Assembly: GCA_021234155.1 (NCBI GenBank)
Contig: JAJEKV010000091.1
Coordinates: 3,727,501 to 3,791,500 of the forward strand
Source: Isoetes taiwanensis
Taxonomy: Eukaryota; Streptophyta; Lycopodiopsida; Isoetales; Isoetaceae
DNA length: 64,000 bases
Direction of reading: 5' to 3'
Part shown: piece after piece, positions 1-10,262 of the stretch
Numbering within the stretch: position 1 is the stretch's first letter
How the letters are laid out: each line of letters opens with the position of its first letter
Translations under genes and position numbers: made by a program
The notes under the pieces: model-generated
Database searches by the model: none
What the model saw: only the letters and a program-made list of their open reading frames with translations
What the model was told of the DNA's origin: nothing

Positions 1-1776
1 CGGCCACTCTGAAGAGAGTGGCAAAATAACCAGGATGTTTTAAGTGCTAGATACGGAAAAGCCTGCCAGTTAGTGTGGACTAACAAGAATTTATGACATG
101 GCAGGTAAGGACTGGATAATAAGGGATCGATGAAAATTGAATTGGTCAGCATTACTACGGGTTAGTGGGGCATAATGTATTAGCAGGCTATTTGTAATCT
201 AAGTGAGATCTACATGTGGAAACTTGGTGCAGTAAATCATGGTGTTTATTGATGCAGCAGAGCATGCTGATAAGGAGCATGTTGTCCTTGATAATTGATA
301 AGGCAACTTGTACTTCCCTTGAAAAGCTAAAAAGTAAGCTGTTCACATGCTCTTCCGAATACCAAAATTGGGGATAAATAAAATTGAACAGTTGGGCTTG
401 GGAAAAGAATACTTTTCCAGAACTTTGTTGCTATATCAAATTTCATCAAGAGAGCCCATGTGTACTTGTCAAAACCAAATCTCTAGCTTATCTTTAGTGT
501 GGATATATTTGATTGGCCCAATTCTCTGTCTATTCTATAATTTTGCCAATATTCCTGTATATATGCAGGACAGGCTATACAGCCAGTAGAAGGGGATTAC
601 AGAGACATTCCATGCTAGAACGCTTGACAAGAGGTAAGGTGGTTTCTTAGCTGCAGGTCCCTATATCTGATAGATAATATATCATCCACATGGCCATCAT
701 TAAGAAGAAGGCAAAATGAGATGCAAGCGTCCCTACTGGTATAAGAAGGTATTGAAGATAGGTATTGAAGATGTTTTGTTGGATCAAAAGGCTGTATCAT
801 GTACTAGTCTTCAATTTTACATTTGAATCCTTAAGGCAATAGGTGGTTGTGGTGGGCCTTTAATGAGACATTGCTGTTCATTGAAGCTCAATGTTTCTCT
901 TAATATTCCTCTTCTGCGCATTTCAGATGGCATGCGGGTTTTGCTAGGAGGACCTGTATGAGGCACAGTTCTACCATTTGGCCAATGCAGTCTCATTTGT
1001 GTTTCTTTTTCTCTGTTATTTCCTTGCCTTTTTTTACTTTTTTGTAAGAAGGAAGTATGACCTATGAGCAATTTGAGATATTAATTCTGATTCTATTATA
1101 TTATTAGATTGTCCCTTTTGAAATTTGGCATCTGTTGTGTTGTGCATGAAGGTTTGCAACATTCAAGTAAAGCGCTTTCATGGCTATGTTAAAATGTCCA
1201 GTGACTATGTATTCTATTAAAGCTTATTATCAAGCACATCATATTTTGGGAAAGAGTGTCAGTCAAGTTTCCTCTCTTCTTCTCAAGTTGCTAATAGGGC
1301 CGATCGAGACGGCCATCTTCAGCAGCATAATCCCTGCAAATTTTTCCTGCTTTACATGCCGTCTATCTGCAAAGCAAAATCTTCCATAACGTCTAGAATT
1401 TCCTGGTCTTTTCCCTTGCCTGCCATGGCAGAAATTTGCCTTGTGTGCTACGTGTGTTTGGTATACCTTGGATATGAAAGTTTTAAATAGTGATTTGTTT
1501 AATAACGGTCCTTTACTTTGCATCTTCCAAGTTTTTTCCTTCTATCACTTCACCCTTAAGGCATTCACTTGTCATTTGCGCGTCTTCCTTATTTTCCTCT
1601 TAGCAATTCACTCTAATTTGCATTTTGCTCAAATTGGTAGTATGTACTAGGCTTCGAGGTCATATGTAGTATGACTATTTGCTAAATGGTAGATCAAAGT
1701 AAAATAACCGTAGGGCCAACCATTCGATAGCAGTATCGGGGTCTGCCAAACACTGTTTGGGCATTACACTGTTCAA
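1..1776. other. No recognised gene (unassigned)
   Basis: The stretch is AT-rich and has only short open frames (below about 90 codons) on both strands. None resembles a family I know, and none shows a run of conserved motifs. No LTR hairpin, zinc knuckle, tRNA or splice-linked coding pattern was seen. It may be intergenic DNA or decayed repeat. Confidence 0.4.
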
Positions 1777-2632
1777 TTGGAGAGCTGGCTTGTTGACAAT
1801 GGGTGCGGCGGAGCCCACTTTTTGCACCAGATCACCAGGCAGCTAATATATGCTAATGATGTGGACCTCCTGGCCTACACTCCATCAGAAATGATGATAT
1901 ATGCTAATGATGTGGACCTCCTGGCCTACACTCCGTCAGAAATGCAGCGCCATCTCGATGCCCTGGACACATTTTGCCAGGCGATTGACATGCGCGTCAA
2001 CTTGGCCAAGACTAAGGTGGTCCTCATAACATCCTCACGTCAACCTAGGCCCCCCTCCTTTAGTTACTAGGGGCAAAATATGGAAGTGGCATCCACGTAC
2101 AAATATTGAGAGTGCAGTTTCCTTCTACTATGCACTGGAACACTTTCATCCGGCTACAAGCGACAACATGCTAGAAGGCACTATATGCAATGCAGAACAA
2201 CAGTCACAGAAGAGTTGTATGATTGGCCCATCAGTCGCACTTGTTCAGAGTCTTGGTGGAGGTTGTCCTTTTATACGGGGCCGAAGTCTAGGGCCCCCTG
2301 GTGTCCCTCACCACCTGGAGTGACTTGGAACATGTGCAGAAAGCCTTTTTAGCACGGGCACTGAACGGTCCCATTTCAAATCATGTTGCAAGAGACATGC
2401 TAGTTCTTGCCTCTTCAAATGGCGGCCCTTGATCGCCACATCGTTCACTTTCAAAAGGTGGTCAATATGGATGATGCTCATCTCTCTAACTTGGCTTATA
2501 CCATGGCAATGGGGCCTCAATGTCTCAAGGCCTACTGGAAGGAAAAGCGAGCTCAGTGGCTGGCCAGATGGAATATGTAGGAGCACAAGTGCATACAAAT
2601 GCGTTCATATTCTCAAAATCACAATCCCCTAG
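1777..2632 (+). pseudogene. Broken LINE (non-LTR) reverse transcriptase fragment
   Basis: The first open frame (1777-2070) reads through an RT catalytic box, seen as YANDVDLLA, where an active enzyme would have YADD. It continues with HLDALDTFCQ and MRVNLAKTKV, which fit the region just after the catalytic motif of plant LINE reverse transcriptases. After the stop at 2070 the similarity continues in other frames, with pieces reading like LYGAEV around 2270 and ARDMLVLASS around 2390. The Asp-to-Asn change in the catalytic box, an in-frame duplication of that box, several frameshifts and the missing endonuclease half all mark it as dead. It ends where LTR-derived sequence begins near 2640. Assignment rests on motif recognition only. 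Confidence 0.65.
1847..1948 (+). repeat. 51-bp in-frame tandem duplication of the RT active-site box
   Basis: Two adjacent 51-bp copies (1847-1897 and 1898-1948) each encode IYANDVDLLAYTPSEM plus one residue. They differ at about one position (tccatca against tccgtca) apart from their last bases. The unit is 17 codons, so the frame is kept. Confidence 0.9.
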
Positions 2633-2639
2633 GCTCTAC

Positions 2640-3190
2640 CATCTTGATTCCACTCAAAAAACATCTCTCATATCTCTTTCTTCCTCCTTCTATGGACCAT
2701 TGCCATTTCCCAAAGCTAAAGGTGGCAAAGATCTTTTTTCCTAGTCAAAACATATCATACACCCATCACTCATTCACCATTCATGAGAAAATGCCAAAAT
2801 TCCATCAAATTTGGCCATTCCTAAAGTCTACGGCCATATTCTCACTCAAAAAATAAAATTAGAGAGAGAAAGTGCACCTTTATTATCTTGCATCTCTAAA
2901 AGACAAGAATTGGCTAAGCTGATACCAAAAGTCAAATGTTGTTGTGACCAATGTCAAATTCCACATTAAACCATCCACGTCATCGTCAAATGAGTCCATA
3001 TTATTACCAAAAGACATCCACCTCACCCATCCACATGCCATCCACCTCATCACCATGTCACAAAAGCTTTTGACTAGGAAAAAGTTGTTTTTTAGTGCCA
3101 CATCACCATCTCACTAGTGCCATGTCATCACATTGTTGCTATATCACCACTTGTTTTTGTCACCACCTACTTTTGACCATTTTGACCTTA
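2640..3190 (+). repeat. LTR U3 fragment of the local gypsy family
   Basis: The segment parallels the U3 part of the LTR at 25131-27740. It shares the 'ctagtcaaaacatatcatac'-type stretch, the 'attagagagagaaagtgcac' stretch and a run of CCACATCATCA-like motifs (about 2950-3170). Neither LTR end is present. It abuts the LINE remnant on the left. Confidence 0.6.
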
Positions 3191-3193
3191 AAA

Positions 3194-3219
3194 AATAGAA
3201 TAGAATAGAATAGAATAGA
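3194..3219. repeat. (AATAG)n microsatellite
   Basis: About five consecutive AATAG units at the end of the U3 fragment, followed by a T run. Confidence 0.95.
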
Positions 3220-3224
3220 TTTTT

Positions 3225-3539
3225 TAGCGTCCACGGAGACCAATTGGCCTATGGGACCCAAACAGAAAGAGAGCAGCAAGCGTATTACTGACAGGATTAA
3301 AAAACCTTCACCCCGAAGGTTTTCGAGGGGAAAACCTTAGCAGTAATAAGTATGCTGGCATGCTGTACAATTGTATAGGACAGTTCAATACCGTCCCGGA
3401 GGACACAACTGAGTCCGTGCATCCATAACCTCCTGGAGGTATGACCCCAACAAACCCACTGACGCCGTATTCAATAACTCATGCAATGGTTAGCCAGGCA
3501 CTAGTAATCGAACATACTGCTCTCGGATATGGGCAAACG
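3225..3539. other. Unassigned spacer with a 9-bp hairpin
   Basis: No coding sequence was recognised. A perfect stem AAAACCTTC/GAAGGTTTT with loop ACCCC lies at 3301-3323, and AAAACCTT recurs at 3331-3338. The origin is unclear. It could be the remaining downstream part of an LTR before the gag of element A. Confidence 0.4.
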
Positions 3540-4140
3540 CTGGGCAGATCATACCAATATATGTTGTGCAAAAGGATAAGAAGATGGTCTTATGGCTGAT
3601 ATCAAGGGAGAGATCTCTAAGGTCTCTGAAGCCTTGGCTGAGGTCACCAAACAACTCTAAGAAATGAAGGCTTCGAGACCCGAGAGGAGAACTTATCCCC
3701 CATGTGCACATTGCTCAAGAAACATTCATTCTTCAGACATTTATTGCTATAGACCATGCATTAAGTGTGACAAAAGAGGTCATTATGGTAAAGAATATCC
3801 TATTTGTGCTTTTTGTAAGGTTGTAGGCCATTATGAAGATAAGTGTAGTATAAAGGACTATTTTGCAAGACAAGACAAGGCCAGGGCTGCTGAGCCAAGT
3901 ACTTCAGTGAGGTTTGTTGCTGAACCAAGTGCTTCAATCAAATTTATGCAGGTTTTAGAGGAGCAAGAGGAGATTATGGTTGTCCACACAAGAAGTATGC
4001 TCAATTCAGAGGGCAAAGAGGTAGCACAAGCCAATGAGGAAGTAAGTACACATAAGGTCACACCAAAAGAATCTAATCAAGAGAAAGAGAGTGATGAATT
4101 TGAGCCTTCATTGAAGAATGCAAAGATTAGGAATTGCTAA
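3540..4140 (+). pseudogene. Element A gag, zinc-knuckle region (degraded)
   Basis: The frame from about 3664 to 4140 encodes the C-terminal part of a Ty3/gypsy Gag (nucleocapsid), which packages element RNA. Three zinc-knuckle-like motifs follow one another: CAHC..H (with one extra residue before the last Cys), CIKC..H, whose last Cys is changed to Tyr (GKEY), and an intact CAFCKVVGHYEDKC. Upstream, residues reading KGEISKVSEALAEVTKQL (3600-3660) match the linker seen in copies B, D and G but are separated by a stop. Downstream is the acidic tail with FMQVLEEQEEIMVVHTR. The capsid half is missing. It is a relative of the gag at 11607 and 61163. Confidence 0.8.
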
Positions 4141-5230
4141 CATTACTAAGAATTGCTCCTTCTTATAGAAGCAAAATAATGAATTTGACTAAAGAGGAGC
4201 AGGTCAATCTCTCCAAAGAGGAGCAAGTGGCACTTACAAACCACATCCAAGAACAAATGTTGACTCAAGATGAGCATGACCCGAGTGCTTTTACATGTAC
4301 AACAAAAATTGGTAAGAAAACTTTGAGTAAGGTTGTTAGATGGGGGATCACCTCTCAATGTGATGCCTCATCATATTATGAAGTTGTGTGGCTTGGAGGT
4401 TGACAAAAAGGTCCTATGGTACTCAAATCCTTTTCTAATTCAAAGATCAATCCTGTAGGCATTGTAAGCAATGATCCAATTGATATTAAGGGTATTTTGG
4501 TGGCTGCTAACTTTTCGTTGTGTTGGCATTTGAGGGTGATGATGAAAAATCAAATATTTATGACCTACTTTTGGGAAGAAGATGGTTATCCACAGTGGTT
4601 GCAAGACCTATCTGGTCAATCACCATATCTGATAGAAGGAAAACAAGCAACTCTATACAACAACCTTGGAAAATCTAAAGCTCTCAACTTCATTGAGGAA
4701 ATTAAAATCTCAAACCACTTTGGGGAGTATGAGCTTGTTGCCACAGCCCCAAACTTAGAGCCAAAGTTGCCAATAGAGGTTAGTACATCTCGAAGAAGAA
4801 AGCTTTGCTTATTTGTGGTTTGATAGTGGAGTTTTCAAGAGGCTAAGTGTAGCATCCTCTGCTACCATTGTAAAAGGATCATTAATAGGTTGTTGGCTAA
4901 AGTTGGCAGGATATTCTCAAACATTACCTCAAACATGGCTGAGTACAAGGCCCTCATAGCAGGATTACAAGAGGCCAAGCATTTAGGCATTACTAACATT
5001 GTTATATTTGGAGACTCACAACTTGTTTGTAGGCAGGTTCTAGGAGAATATCGGGCCGAGAACGGGGATATGATTGCACTAATAAACAAGGTTTTGGAAG
5101 GGTTATCTGCCTTCAAGATTTGGGAATTACACCATGTACTAAGAGAGCTTAATAGCGAAGTTGATGCCTTGTGTAGGAGTGTTCTTCTTGAGCACTTGGT
5201 TGCTTGCAGTAGCTCTACCCAATCTTAGTT
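4141..5230 (+). pseudogene. Element A protease and upstream RNase H (degraded)
   Basis: Fragments in shifting frames give an aspartic-protease region: LLRIAPSYRSK, then DHDPSAFTC-like, then GGSPLNVMPH-like around 4340. They are followed by a plant/archaeal-type RNase H: NMAEYKALIAGLQEAKHLG and IVIFGDSQLVCRQV at 4930-5040, then REL.SEVDALCRSVLLEHL near 5150-5200. The RNase H keeps the Glu of AEY and the Asp of GDSQ. It lies before the RT, as in copies B and D. At least three frameshifts and a deletion near 5205 break the frame. Confidence 0.75.
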
Positions 5231-5905
5231 ATCAATGCAAGTGAAGAAAGACAAGTTAAAGAGGCAAGGGTTGAAAAAATGGTCAAAGTAAAGTGCTTTA
5301 CTGATGACATGTTTAAGGAAGAAAAATGAGGGCTTGATCATGAAATTATTTGATGAATGGAAGGATATTTGCTTGGGACTACAATGAGTTGATTGGTGTT
5401 GACAAAAGTATGAGAGTTTGAAGTTAAGATCAAAGAAGGTTTGAAGCCTGTTATGCAAAAGCTTGGAAGGATAAATGGTGCATTGCTTGATCTCTTTATG
5501 GATGAGTTGTATAAAATGAAGGATGCTGGTGTGATATCAGAAATAGTGAATCCTGAATGGTTGTGTTGCAGTGTGCCTATTGAGAAAAAGAATAAGACTA
5601 TAGGGATCTAGACAAAGCAACTATCAAAGATTGCTATCCTTTGCCTTTCTTGGAAGAAATCTTATATGATGTTGCAAGTAAGATGATATACTCTTTTTTA
5701 AATGGTTTTTCAGGTTTTAACCAAATAAGCATCAAGGAGGAAGATCAACCAAAACAACCTTCATCACACCTTGGGAGACTTTTGCCACGAAGAGAATGCC
5801 ATTTGGTCTCATGAATGCCTCAACCACATTCCAAAGAGCAATGGACACCATATTTAAGGATATGCCTTCTTCCCTATTTAGAGTATTCTTAGATGATTTA
5901 TGTTA
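5231..5905 (+). pseudogene. Element A reverse transcriptase fragment (truncated)
   Basis: Frame-broken RT with recognisable blocks: KMKDAGVISEIVNPEWL near 5510-5560, CYPLPFLEE near 5630, DGFSGFNQI-like near 5700, KRMPFGLMNAS-like near 5790 and the catalytic FLDDLC-like block ending at 5905. Sequence similarity stops abruptly right after the catalytic Asp-Asp. The rest of pol is absent. Confidence 0.75.
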
Positions 5906-5933
5906 AACGGCTTTTAAGCTTAATTCATCAAAA

Positions 5934-6035
5934 TACAGAGTTTGGAATGTAATATTTGGTGCTACTTCAGCAGCCACTTTGATATACAGAGTTTGGAATG
6001 TAATATCTGGTGCAACTACAACATCCACTTTGATG
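5934..6035. repeat. 51-bp tandem duplication
   Basis: Two adjacent 51-bp units (5934-5984, 5985-6035) start with tacagagtttggaatgtaat. They differ at several positions, so the duplication is not brand-new. No coding role is seen. Confidence 0.9.
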
Positions 6036-6125
6036 CCTTAGATTAATTCAGGCTTTCAAATGGACAGCCAAAGAAAATATGTAAAAATTACATCGTAATT
6101 ATTTGTAAAGTTGTCAAGGCCTTGG

Positions 6126-7663
6126 TGTTGAAGGTGTTCCTGGCAAACCTTCAATCTCAATGGCTTAGAACCTCGGGTTGCTTCAGGCAACCGCTCTGTG
6201 CAAGAAAATTGCAAAAGGAAAACTTAAACAATGAATTAGCACTGCTTTTCCAAAACAAGAAAAAGGTAGCCTCAGCAAAAATGATGCCATTTGCAATCTA
6301 ATTCGAATTTTGACATGATTTCAATTCAAAGATTGCTCTAAAACTCAAGGAATCTAGAACCAAAAGTCAGATGCAAGTAGATTTGCAGAGATCTCTCAAA
6401 TTTGCAGTCCTGACCAAGTCAAAACTTGGTCAATATGGCTAAGTTTTGCAGATCAAAAAGTATGAGCCTTTTTTAACTTTTGACACTTGATCCTATCTCT
6501 GACAGGTCTGCACACAAGGATCAACAAGTTTTTTCGCAAAGAAATATGCTAGAATGTCCTGAAGTTCAGTAAAGATTGTCACAAAGCCAAAACAGCAAGC
6601 AAATTTTTGTAGATCGAGTTCTAATGATCTTTTTTTACTTTTGACAACTCCTGACACCTCTTACAGGCCTGCAAGCAAGGGAAATCTATCTTTTTGACAA
6701 AAAATAATGCTCAAATGGTCAGAATTGACGACTTTTGATATGTAATTTTGTAAAAATCAGCAAATAGACTTTTGTAAAATGATTTTTTTGACACTCTTTT
6801 TGAGTTTTGATACTTCCTAATCACTTTGGTGATTCAACATGAAATGTGCAACCCAAGATGTAATGCTGAAACTTGCTTAAAATAACTAATCTTACAGAGA
6901 ACTCTAATCTTGAACAGTTTAATCTGATTTTTTTCGTTGAGACTTGTTCAGAATACAGAATGAAATGCAATCTTCCTAAGATAAGCTAGGCTTTTACATC
7001 TTCACCATACCTCATTTGCAATGTGAAATGCAAATTGAATGAAATTTTCAGTGCTAAGAGTCGGATTTTCATTCATATGAATAGCATACAGTCAATCAAA
7101 TCATTCCTAAGCTCTGATGCAAAAAGTCACACAGTAGAAATTAAGCAATTTGCTTCAAATAATCCATGTATTTTGAAGCAAGGAAGGCAGATTCAAGCAA
7201 CAATTAGTCAATTCGGTCTCTATCAGAGATGTCTTGATCAGTTCTTGTGCCCAAAGCCCTCGAAAAATCTGTGAACACAATTCCCCTTTCTTTATCCCCT
7301 GTTTCCAGCCTATTCTTGGCAAATCCGGCCCAAATCCTTGTCTTTTAGCTTAGTTTTAGGTTTCTTGGCTTAGAATAGGTGGATTCCAGGGTGTTTAGCT
7401 ATGATTAGGCAGTTAGATTGAGACAAAAGGCCGGATCTTGGCGTCACAAGAATTTAGGATTCTTGAAGATTTCTTTGCTGAAATATCCCACATGCATTTT
7501 CGAAAGTAGTAGCTGGGGTATATAAGGCATAAAAAAGTTATTATTATTAAATCATACGTGCTATGCCCACGTGGGATTCGGCCTGTTGCCGCCCCACACG
7601 TCCGGGTGTACCACATGGTGGGGGAAGATTGGATGGGAGAGCGACTAGGCCCCCGGGGGGGTG
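6126..7663 (-). repeat. Element G LTR, minus orientation (truncated)
   Basis: Read on the minus strand, the segment starts in the U3 promoter (G-box CACGTG near 7569, 'gtatataaggc' near 7520) and ends at 6126 with the standard LTR end CCTTCAACA. It contains the conserved near-end hairpin GGTTGC-loop-GCAACC at 6176-6192. It is the same family as the LTRs at 9031 and 25131. The first part of U3 is missing. Confidence 0.75.
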
Positions 7664-7722
7664 TGTTGAAGGTGTTCCTGGCAAAATCTTCAACCTCAGT
7701 GGTTTAGAACCTCCAGGTTACA
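7664..7722 (-). repeat. Detached LTR 3'-end scrap, minus orientation
   Basis: Fifty-nine bases equal an LTR 3' end (GGAGGTTCTAAACCACTGAGG ... CCTTCAACA on the minus strand). They are joined directly to gag sequence on one side and to the U3 of another LTR piece on the other. This is a rearrangement junction. Confidence 0.7.
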
Positions 7723-8346
7723 CTACACCTATCTTCATAATGTCCCACAGCTTTGCAAAATGCGCACACATGGCATTCCTTACCAAAATGCCCCCTTTTA
7801 CCACACTTTGTACAAGGTCTATACCAGCAATAATCAGAAGAATGAGAGTTTCTTGAACAGTGAGCACATGGTGGATAAATTTTCTTTTCGTATTTGGAAT
7901 TCTTCATCTCTTGAAGTTGCTTGGTCACCTCGACTAAAACCTCGGATACTTTAGTTATCTCAGCTCTCACATCTGCTACAGGACCCTCAGTATCCTCCAT
8001 TTTTGCTTTTTTCTTTTCCTTCTAAATGGCATAAACTGGTACAGGTCCTGGTCCCATGTATTCCTGCTCATAATCTGGAAAAATAGGATCATGATGTGAG
8101 TGCATATCATCTGGTAAGTAAGAAATCATATCTGCAATTTCAGTAGCTTTAGTGAAAGCCTTATGTATTGTGTCAAAGCCTTCTTGTTTTTGGATCTTAA
8201 GCATCTTCCTGTGTATTCTTGGTCTACTGCTCAGACCTCTGATAAAAGATGCTACAAGGTGTAAAGTATGGTTAGGAACTTGGTTGATCTGGCACTTGAC
8301 AAGATAAAGATTAAAACTTTCCACATACTGGTGAACAATATATATA
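7723..8346 (-). pseudogene. Element G gag fragment (minus strand)
   Basis: Two minus-strand frames encode the middle and nucleocapsid part of Gag. The upstream piece contains VHQYVESFNLYLVKCQ, LHLVASFIRGLSSRPR and the KAFTKATEIADMISYLPDD block. The downstream piece contains three consecutive CX2CX4HX4C zinc knuckles (CAHCSRNSHSSDYC, CTKCGKRGHFGKEC, CAFCKAVGHYEDRC). A frameshift or stop near 8022 separates them. The capsid start is cut at a (TA)n tract and the end is cut just after the third knuckle. It is closely related to the gag of element B. Confidence 0.85.
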
Positions 8347-8355
8347 TATATATAT
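8338..8355. repeat. (TA)n microsatellite
   Basis: A run of about nine TA units at the point where gag similarity of element G stops. Confidence 0.9.
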
Positions 8356-8448
8356 TGGAGAGAAGGAAGATTTATATTACTCATAAAAGAGTTACATCAG
8401 AAAAATGATTTGAACCATTAAGGTTCACAAAAATTGTGCATTTAGCAC

Positions 8449-8561
8449 ACATGTACAATGCAAACAAAATTGGGACATGAGTCCTCTTTACAGTAGTCTG
8501 AACAACATGTACAATGCAAACAAAAATTGGGACATGAGTCCTCTTTACAGCAGTCTGAACA
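8449..8561. repeat. 56-bp tandem duplication
   Basis: Two adjacent copies (8449-8504 and 8505-8561) begin acatgtacaatgcaaacaaa. They differ by one inserted A and one T/C change, so the duplication is recent. Confidence 0.95.
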
Positions 8562-8572
8562 AGGTAGCCGGG

Positions 8573-9030
8573 TCAGAGTGAAGGATCTTGAACCAGAAAA
8601 TCTAAATCTGAGTCGGCCTCCTCTTCATCAATGATCACCAAATCTGAAGCCACCGGGTCCATCTGCCAACCAATGTCATTCCATTCGGGTGGGAAAGCAA
8701 AGAACCAGAGAGGGGCTGTTTCAGAAAAGAGGATGATGGCCTCCCCATGGGCATCCTGCAGGGCTTTGTGGTGGTAAAACATATCTCTAAAATGGGAGAA
8801 CTGGTCCTCAGTTAGCAGCCTTTCATAGCAAAAGAGAAATCTATCAAGAATGTGTGCTTGGTAGCCATTAAGCAGGAAGGGTTTAAGCTTTTCCAGATCT
8901 TCATCAATAGAAGGGGACAGAGACCAATGTTGCTGATTATTGAAAATTTCTGTAGCAGCAGCATGATTGGATAGGTCAGGAAGAGTTGGCTTACAATTCA
9001 TCCTCATTGTAAGGGCAATCAGCAGCTCTG
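8573..9030 (-). CDS. Unrecognised minus-strand ORF, about 150 residues, 5' end cut by LTR
   Basis: An uninterrupted minus-strand frame ends at 8573. It formally runs up to 9067, but the last 37 bases lie inside the 5' LTR of element B, so the true beginning was probably removed by that LTR. A possible internal start is the Met at 9007. The product would be cytosolic in character, with no signal peptide or membrane segment. It is rich in aromatic residues in the middle (DRFLFCYERLL, APLWFFAFPPEW) and strongly acidic at its end (IIDEEEADSDLD). I do not recognise the family. It could be a captured host exon, an extra ORF of an element, or a chance frame. Confidence 0.35.
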
Positions 9031-10139
9031 TGCTGCCATGCCATGGCAGCATGGAAGAGCCAAGCACATATTGGCACTAATCTTCTCAGTTTGATTTGTT
9101 TTGCAAGACAGCAAGGAAATGCTTCACTAGCATACACCAAAAGTTTGAAGAGCAAAGGAAGGACAATTGACTCAAGTCACTCAAGAGATACAAAAGGTCA
9201 AACAAGCAAAGGAAGAAGTGAAGAGGATGGGAGAAGGAAGACCCCTTGAAGAATTTTTCCATGGTATGTGGCTATTTGTGATCTTGGCATCTTTGGCATT
9301 TAAATCCCTTCCCCATTTATTCCATCATCCTAAACACCATTGAACCTTGACTCCATGCTCATATACCTCCCAAAGTCAAACTTGACTTTGAAAATTCTTT
9401 CTAGTCAAAATAAACCTTCATGAGATACCCACTTGCTCCATCATCTCCTAGCTCTAAAATGACTTGACTTGGTCAAAAAAATTCGCTCAAAAGTCAATAC
9501 CCCATGCAACTTGACCAAAGTTAAAAGAAAGTTGCAAAAATCCCAAGGAGGGTGTTCAAAATTCAAGTGTGCCCTAGAAAGTGCTTAGAATTGCTTCATA
9601 AAGAGGAATTCTTTCCCAAATGGGCACTAGATGTACCAAGTCACTTGACACCTCACCTTATGTGCCAAGTCATCACATCCATCATCATTTGAGCCTTCTC
9701 GTGTCAAATTCTCATTTGCAAATCAAAATCCACATCAAAATATCATTGTTGCCACATCATCATTGACACCTCATCACTCCACACGTGTCATACACATCAT
9801 CTCCACATTACTCAAATTTTTTGACTAGAAGGAATTTTCAAACTCAAGTTGGCTAACACGTCATCATTTCCATTGGCCACATCACACTACCTAGCCTTGT
9901 CACCTTCTCCAAATGCCACATCATCCACTCCTTAGCTTTTTTTGCCAAATTCAAAAAGCTCCATTGTGAAAAGAAATTCCAGAATCTTGTAGGGTACAAA
10001 AAAAAAATTCCCCTAGGAAAAAAAGAATTTTGAAAAAAAAGCTTTGTTTTGGGCATTGTATGTGCTTCTTAGGGAATCGTGCCATAGGGTTTAAGGGGTT
10101 GCAAAATTTTCCTATCTACCCCCCTACCTAATTTCTCTT

Positions 10140-10262
10140 TCCAAATTAATCTCGCATGCCGCGTGGAGCATCCGGGCGTGGGGGGCGGTGGAGGTACCGG
10201 ATCCCACGTGGACACTGCACGCAATAATCGAAATATTGAATTTTCTTGTCCTTATATACCTT
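10140..10262 (+). promoter_or_regulatory. LTR promoter: GC-rich block, G-box and TATA
   Basis: A CpG-rich block (gccgcgtggagcatccgggc, then ggggcggtggaggtaccgg) leads into a G-box CACGTG at 10205-10210 and TATATA at 10253-10258. The RNA start is then expected about 30 bases downstream, near the conserved 'GGGATATTTCG' and 'GAACCCTAAA'. The same arrangement appears at 18805/18854 and, with variations, at 26190-26290 and 39890-39950. Confidence 0.6.

Noticed and set aside
8573-9067. Full 164-codon version of the minus-strand ORF starting at 9067
   Set aside because: Its first dozen codons lie within the LTR of element B and simply read the LTR hairpin, so the upstream Met is not credible.
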